Source: Clostridiales bacterium (lineage in GTDB: Bacteria; Bacillota; Clostridia; Saccharofermentanales; Saccharofermentanaceae). From it: 64,000 nt of DNA. This document shows positions 62,998-64,000 of the stretch, one piece after another (positions within the stretch are counted from its first letter, which is position 1; each line of letters opens with the position of its first letter). The DNA lies in NCBI GenBank assembly GCA_017551625.1, contig JAFZLF010000035.1, positions 1-64,000 on the forward strand, read 5' to 3'. A program made the position numbers and the translations under genes. The notes beneath the pieces are model-generated. The model was not told where the DNA came from, searched no databases, and saw nothing but the letters and a program-made list of their open reading frames with translations.

Positions 62998-63746
62998 GTC
63001 GCCACCGTTCCTTCCTCATCCGCTCTGTCTTTCCCCTCGGACCCTTTCTCCTCCGGGATCGGCGCGATCCAAGCAAACAGAAGTCCGGAGACAAGTGCGC
63101 AGATGATGATTGAGATCCCCGAAGAGACCGAAGACAGAAAAGGGATATACCGGAAAGCCGCGGACAGAGCCATCGCCAGCAGACAACAGAACGCCACGGG
63201 ATGATCTTTCTTCGCCGGCGGGATGATGATCGCCACAAACATAGCATAGAGCGCGATCCCCAGCGCCGAGACAACGATCCCGGGAAGGATGTCTCCGGCC
63301 AGGGCTCCCAGCGCGGTCCCGAGTGTCCATCCGAGGATCGGCGTCGCCATCAGGCCCAGAAGATACGGAGTCTCCAGCTCATCTTTCTGACTAATCGCCA
63401 CACCGAAGATCTCATCTGTGACACCAAAGGCCACGACGATACGGTGCCATACTTTCACTTTGGGACTCATCTTCTGCGACACCGAGACGGACATCAGAGA
63501 ATAGCGGAGATTGATGACAAACTGCGTCAGGACCATCTCGATAAGCGGAAGCCCTCCGGTGATGATCGGCACGCCCGCGAGCTGCCCTGCAGATGTCACA
63601 TTAGCAAGTGAGACCAGGATCGCCTGCCACACGGTCATTCCCGCGCCCACGGCGAAGATACCGAAGGCAAACGAAACAGACAGGTACCCCATACAGATGG
63701 GGAACCCGTCTTTGATTCCTCGGAAATAGAGCTTTCGCGGATTCAC
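62994..63746 (-). CDS. azlC: Branched-chain amino acid exporter large subunit AzlC
   Basis: The 250-residue AzlC-family protein has about six helices. Its N-terminal GIKDGFPICMGYLSVSFAFGIFAV and central FVINLRYSLMSVSVSQK (the conserved NxRY region) are family hallmarks. The C-terminus carries an extra acidic tail after the last helix. With AzlD it exports leucine, isoleucine and valine. It is 13 bases downstream of the galM-like gene. Confidence 0.92.
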   Translation of the reverse strand: MNPRKLYFRGIKDGFPICMGYLSVSFAFGIFAVGAGMTVWQAILVSLANVTSAGQLAGVPIITGGLPLIEMVLTQFVINLRYSLMSVSVSQKMSPKVKVWHRIVVAFGVTDEIFGVAISQKDELETPYLLGLMATPILGWTLGTALGALAGDILPGIVVSALGIALYAMFVAIIIPPAKKDHPVAFCCLLAMALSAAFRYIPFLSSVSSGISIIICALVSGLLFAWIAPIPEEKGSEGKDRADEEGTVAT

Positions 63747-63759
63747 AGGTAGTCCGGCC

Positions 63760-64000
63760 TCACTTCACTGAGAAACGGTAGCCGACCAGGAAGCCCTTGA
63801 CCTCATCCTTATCGATTACGGCCGACGCGAAGTTCTCGTGATGGATCGCATCCGGGAACATCTGTGTCTCGAGGCAGATCGCCTCATAGGGCTTATAGTG
63901 AACCCCGCCCTTACCGTCCTCGTCAAGATTACAGGCGCAGTAAAGCTGCATACCCGGGAAGTTCGTGAGGACTTCCATCTTTCTTCCGGACTTTCCGGAC
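63760..64000 (-). CDS. galM: Aldose 1-epimerase (galactose mutarotase), partial
   Basis: Only the last 79 codons lie in the window; the N-terminus is beyond base 64000. The visible part has the C-terminal signature of GalM: LTNFPGMQLYCACNLDEDG, then AICLETQMFPDAIHHENF with the catalytic Glu region, ending VGYRFSVK. The enzyme interconverts alpha and beta aldoses. Confidence 0.88.
   Translation of the reverse strand, partial: SGKSGRKMEVLTNFPGMQLYCACNLDEDGKGGVHYKPYEAICLETQMFPDAIHHENFASAVIDKDEVKGFLVGYRFSVK

Overview
The window reads as a chromosome segment of a strictly anaerobic, Gram-positive-type bacterium of the class Clostridia (Bacillota) with roughly balanced base composition. The evidence is the gene set: SepF, IreB-RuvX-DUF1292, MtaB, CdaA/CdaR, an RNase R-SecG pair, a split GlgC/GlgD glycogen pathway, two ferredoxin-dependent 2-oxoacid oxidoreductases (Ior and Vor/Kor), strong AGGAGG-type ribosome binding sites, lipoprotein signals and a sortase-type VPKTG anchor. 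I cannot name the family or genus. There is no phage, transposase, CRISPR array or rRNA operon. Four tRNA genes are present (Leu-GAG, Phe-GAA, Asp-GTC, Val-TAC), and gene density is high with no gene-free stretch over 300 bases.

Layout. 1-6865: an exported lipoprotein (cut by the left edge), a membrane-anchored amidase-like protein that lacks catalytic residues, a divergent UDP-galactopyranose-mutase-like protein, then a nagA / Crp-Fnr regulator / CdaA-CdaR fusion unit. 7031-15750: a branched-chain aminotransferase, a four-gene unit (AroB-like, M28-like, unknown, RDD) whose two enzyme-like members have lost catalytic residues, and the pair gltX-glnS. 15209-24415: a long leftward run of sodium symporter, iorA, iorB, ACT protein, cystathionine-lyase-like PLP enzyme, HlyD-like protein, yggS and sepF. 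24600-33810: a structured 3' element (copy A), a metallo-beta-lactamase-fold protein, a lipoprotein, tRNA-Leu, a DHH phosphoesterase, a large transmembrane TIR protein, and a Thr-Pro-repeat wall protein with two palindromic operator candidates. 34049-43566: a zinc-ribbon membrane protein and the glycogen operon glgB-glgC-glgD-glgA-GH13. 43772-49063: vorDBAC, structured element copy B, mscL, two small regulators, and a zinc-ribbon membrane protein. 49148-56115: mtaB-ireB-ruvX-DUF1292-DUF1292-CPBP protease-large surface protein. 56246-64000: an HPr-like protein, rnr, secG, a Ca2+-type P-ATPase, three tRNAs, a thioesterase, azlCD, and the end of galM.

How it fits together. The cell stores glucose as glycogen through ADP-glucose (glgB, C, D, A) and breaks down or trims glucans (GH13). 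It turns over amino sugars (nagA) and couples that locus to c-di-AMP synthesis. It interconverts amino acids and 2-oxoacids through IlvE, IorAB, VorABCD and AzlCD.

Three observations stand out. First, two intergenic elements (24600-24680 and 46490-46578) share a conserved 27-base core inside non-identical but compensated stems, which looks like an undescribed structured RNA or terminator class. Second, several enzyme-fold proteins, mostly exported, have lost catalytic residues (amidase_3, M28, AroB, a GH51-like domain and an HPr-like protein). Third, there are unusual architectures: a CdaA-CdaR single-chain fusion, histone-H1-like lysine tails on both GlgA and GlgB, and a TIR-transmembrane-propeller protein with an intact candidate catalytic glutamate.
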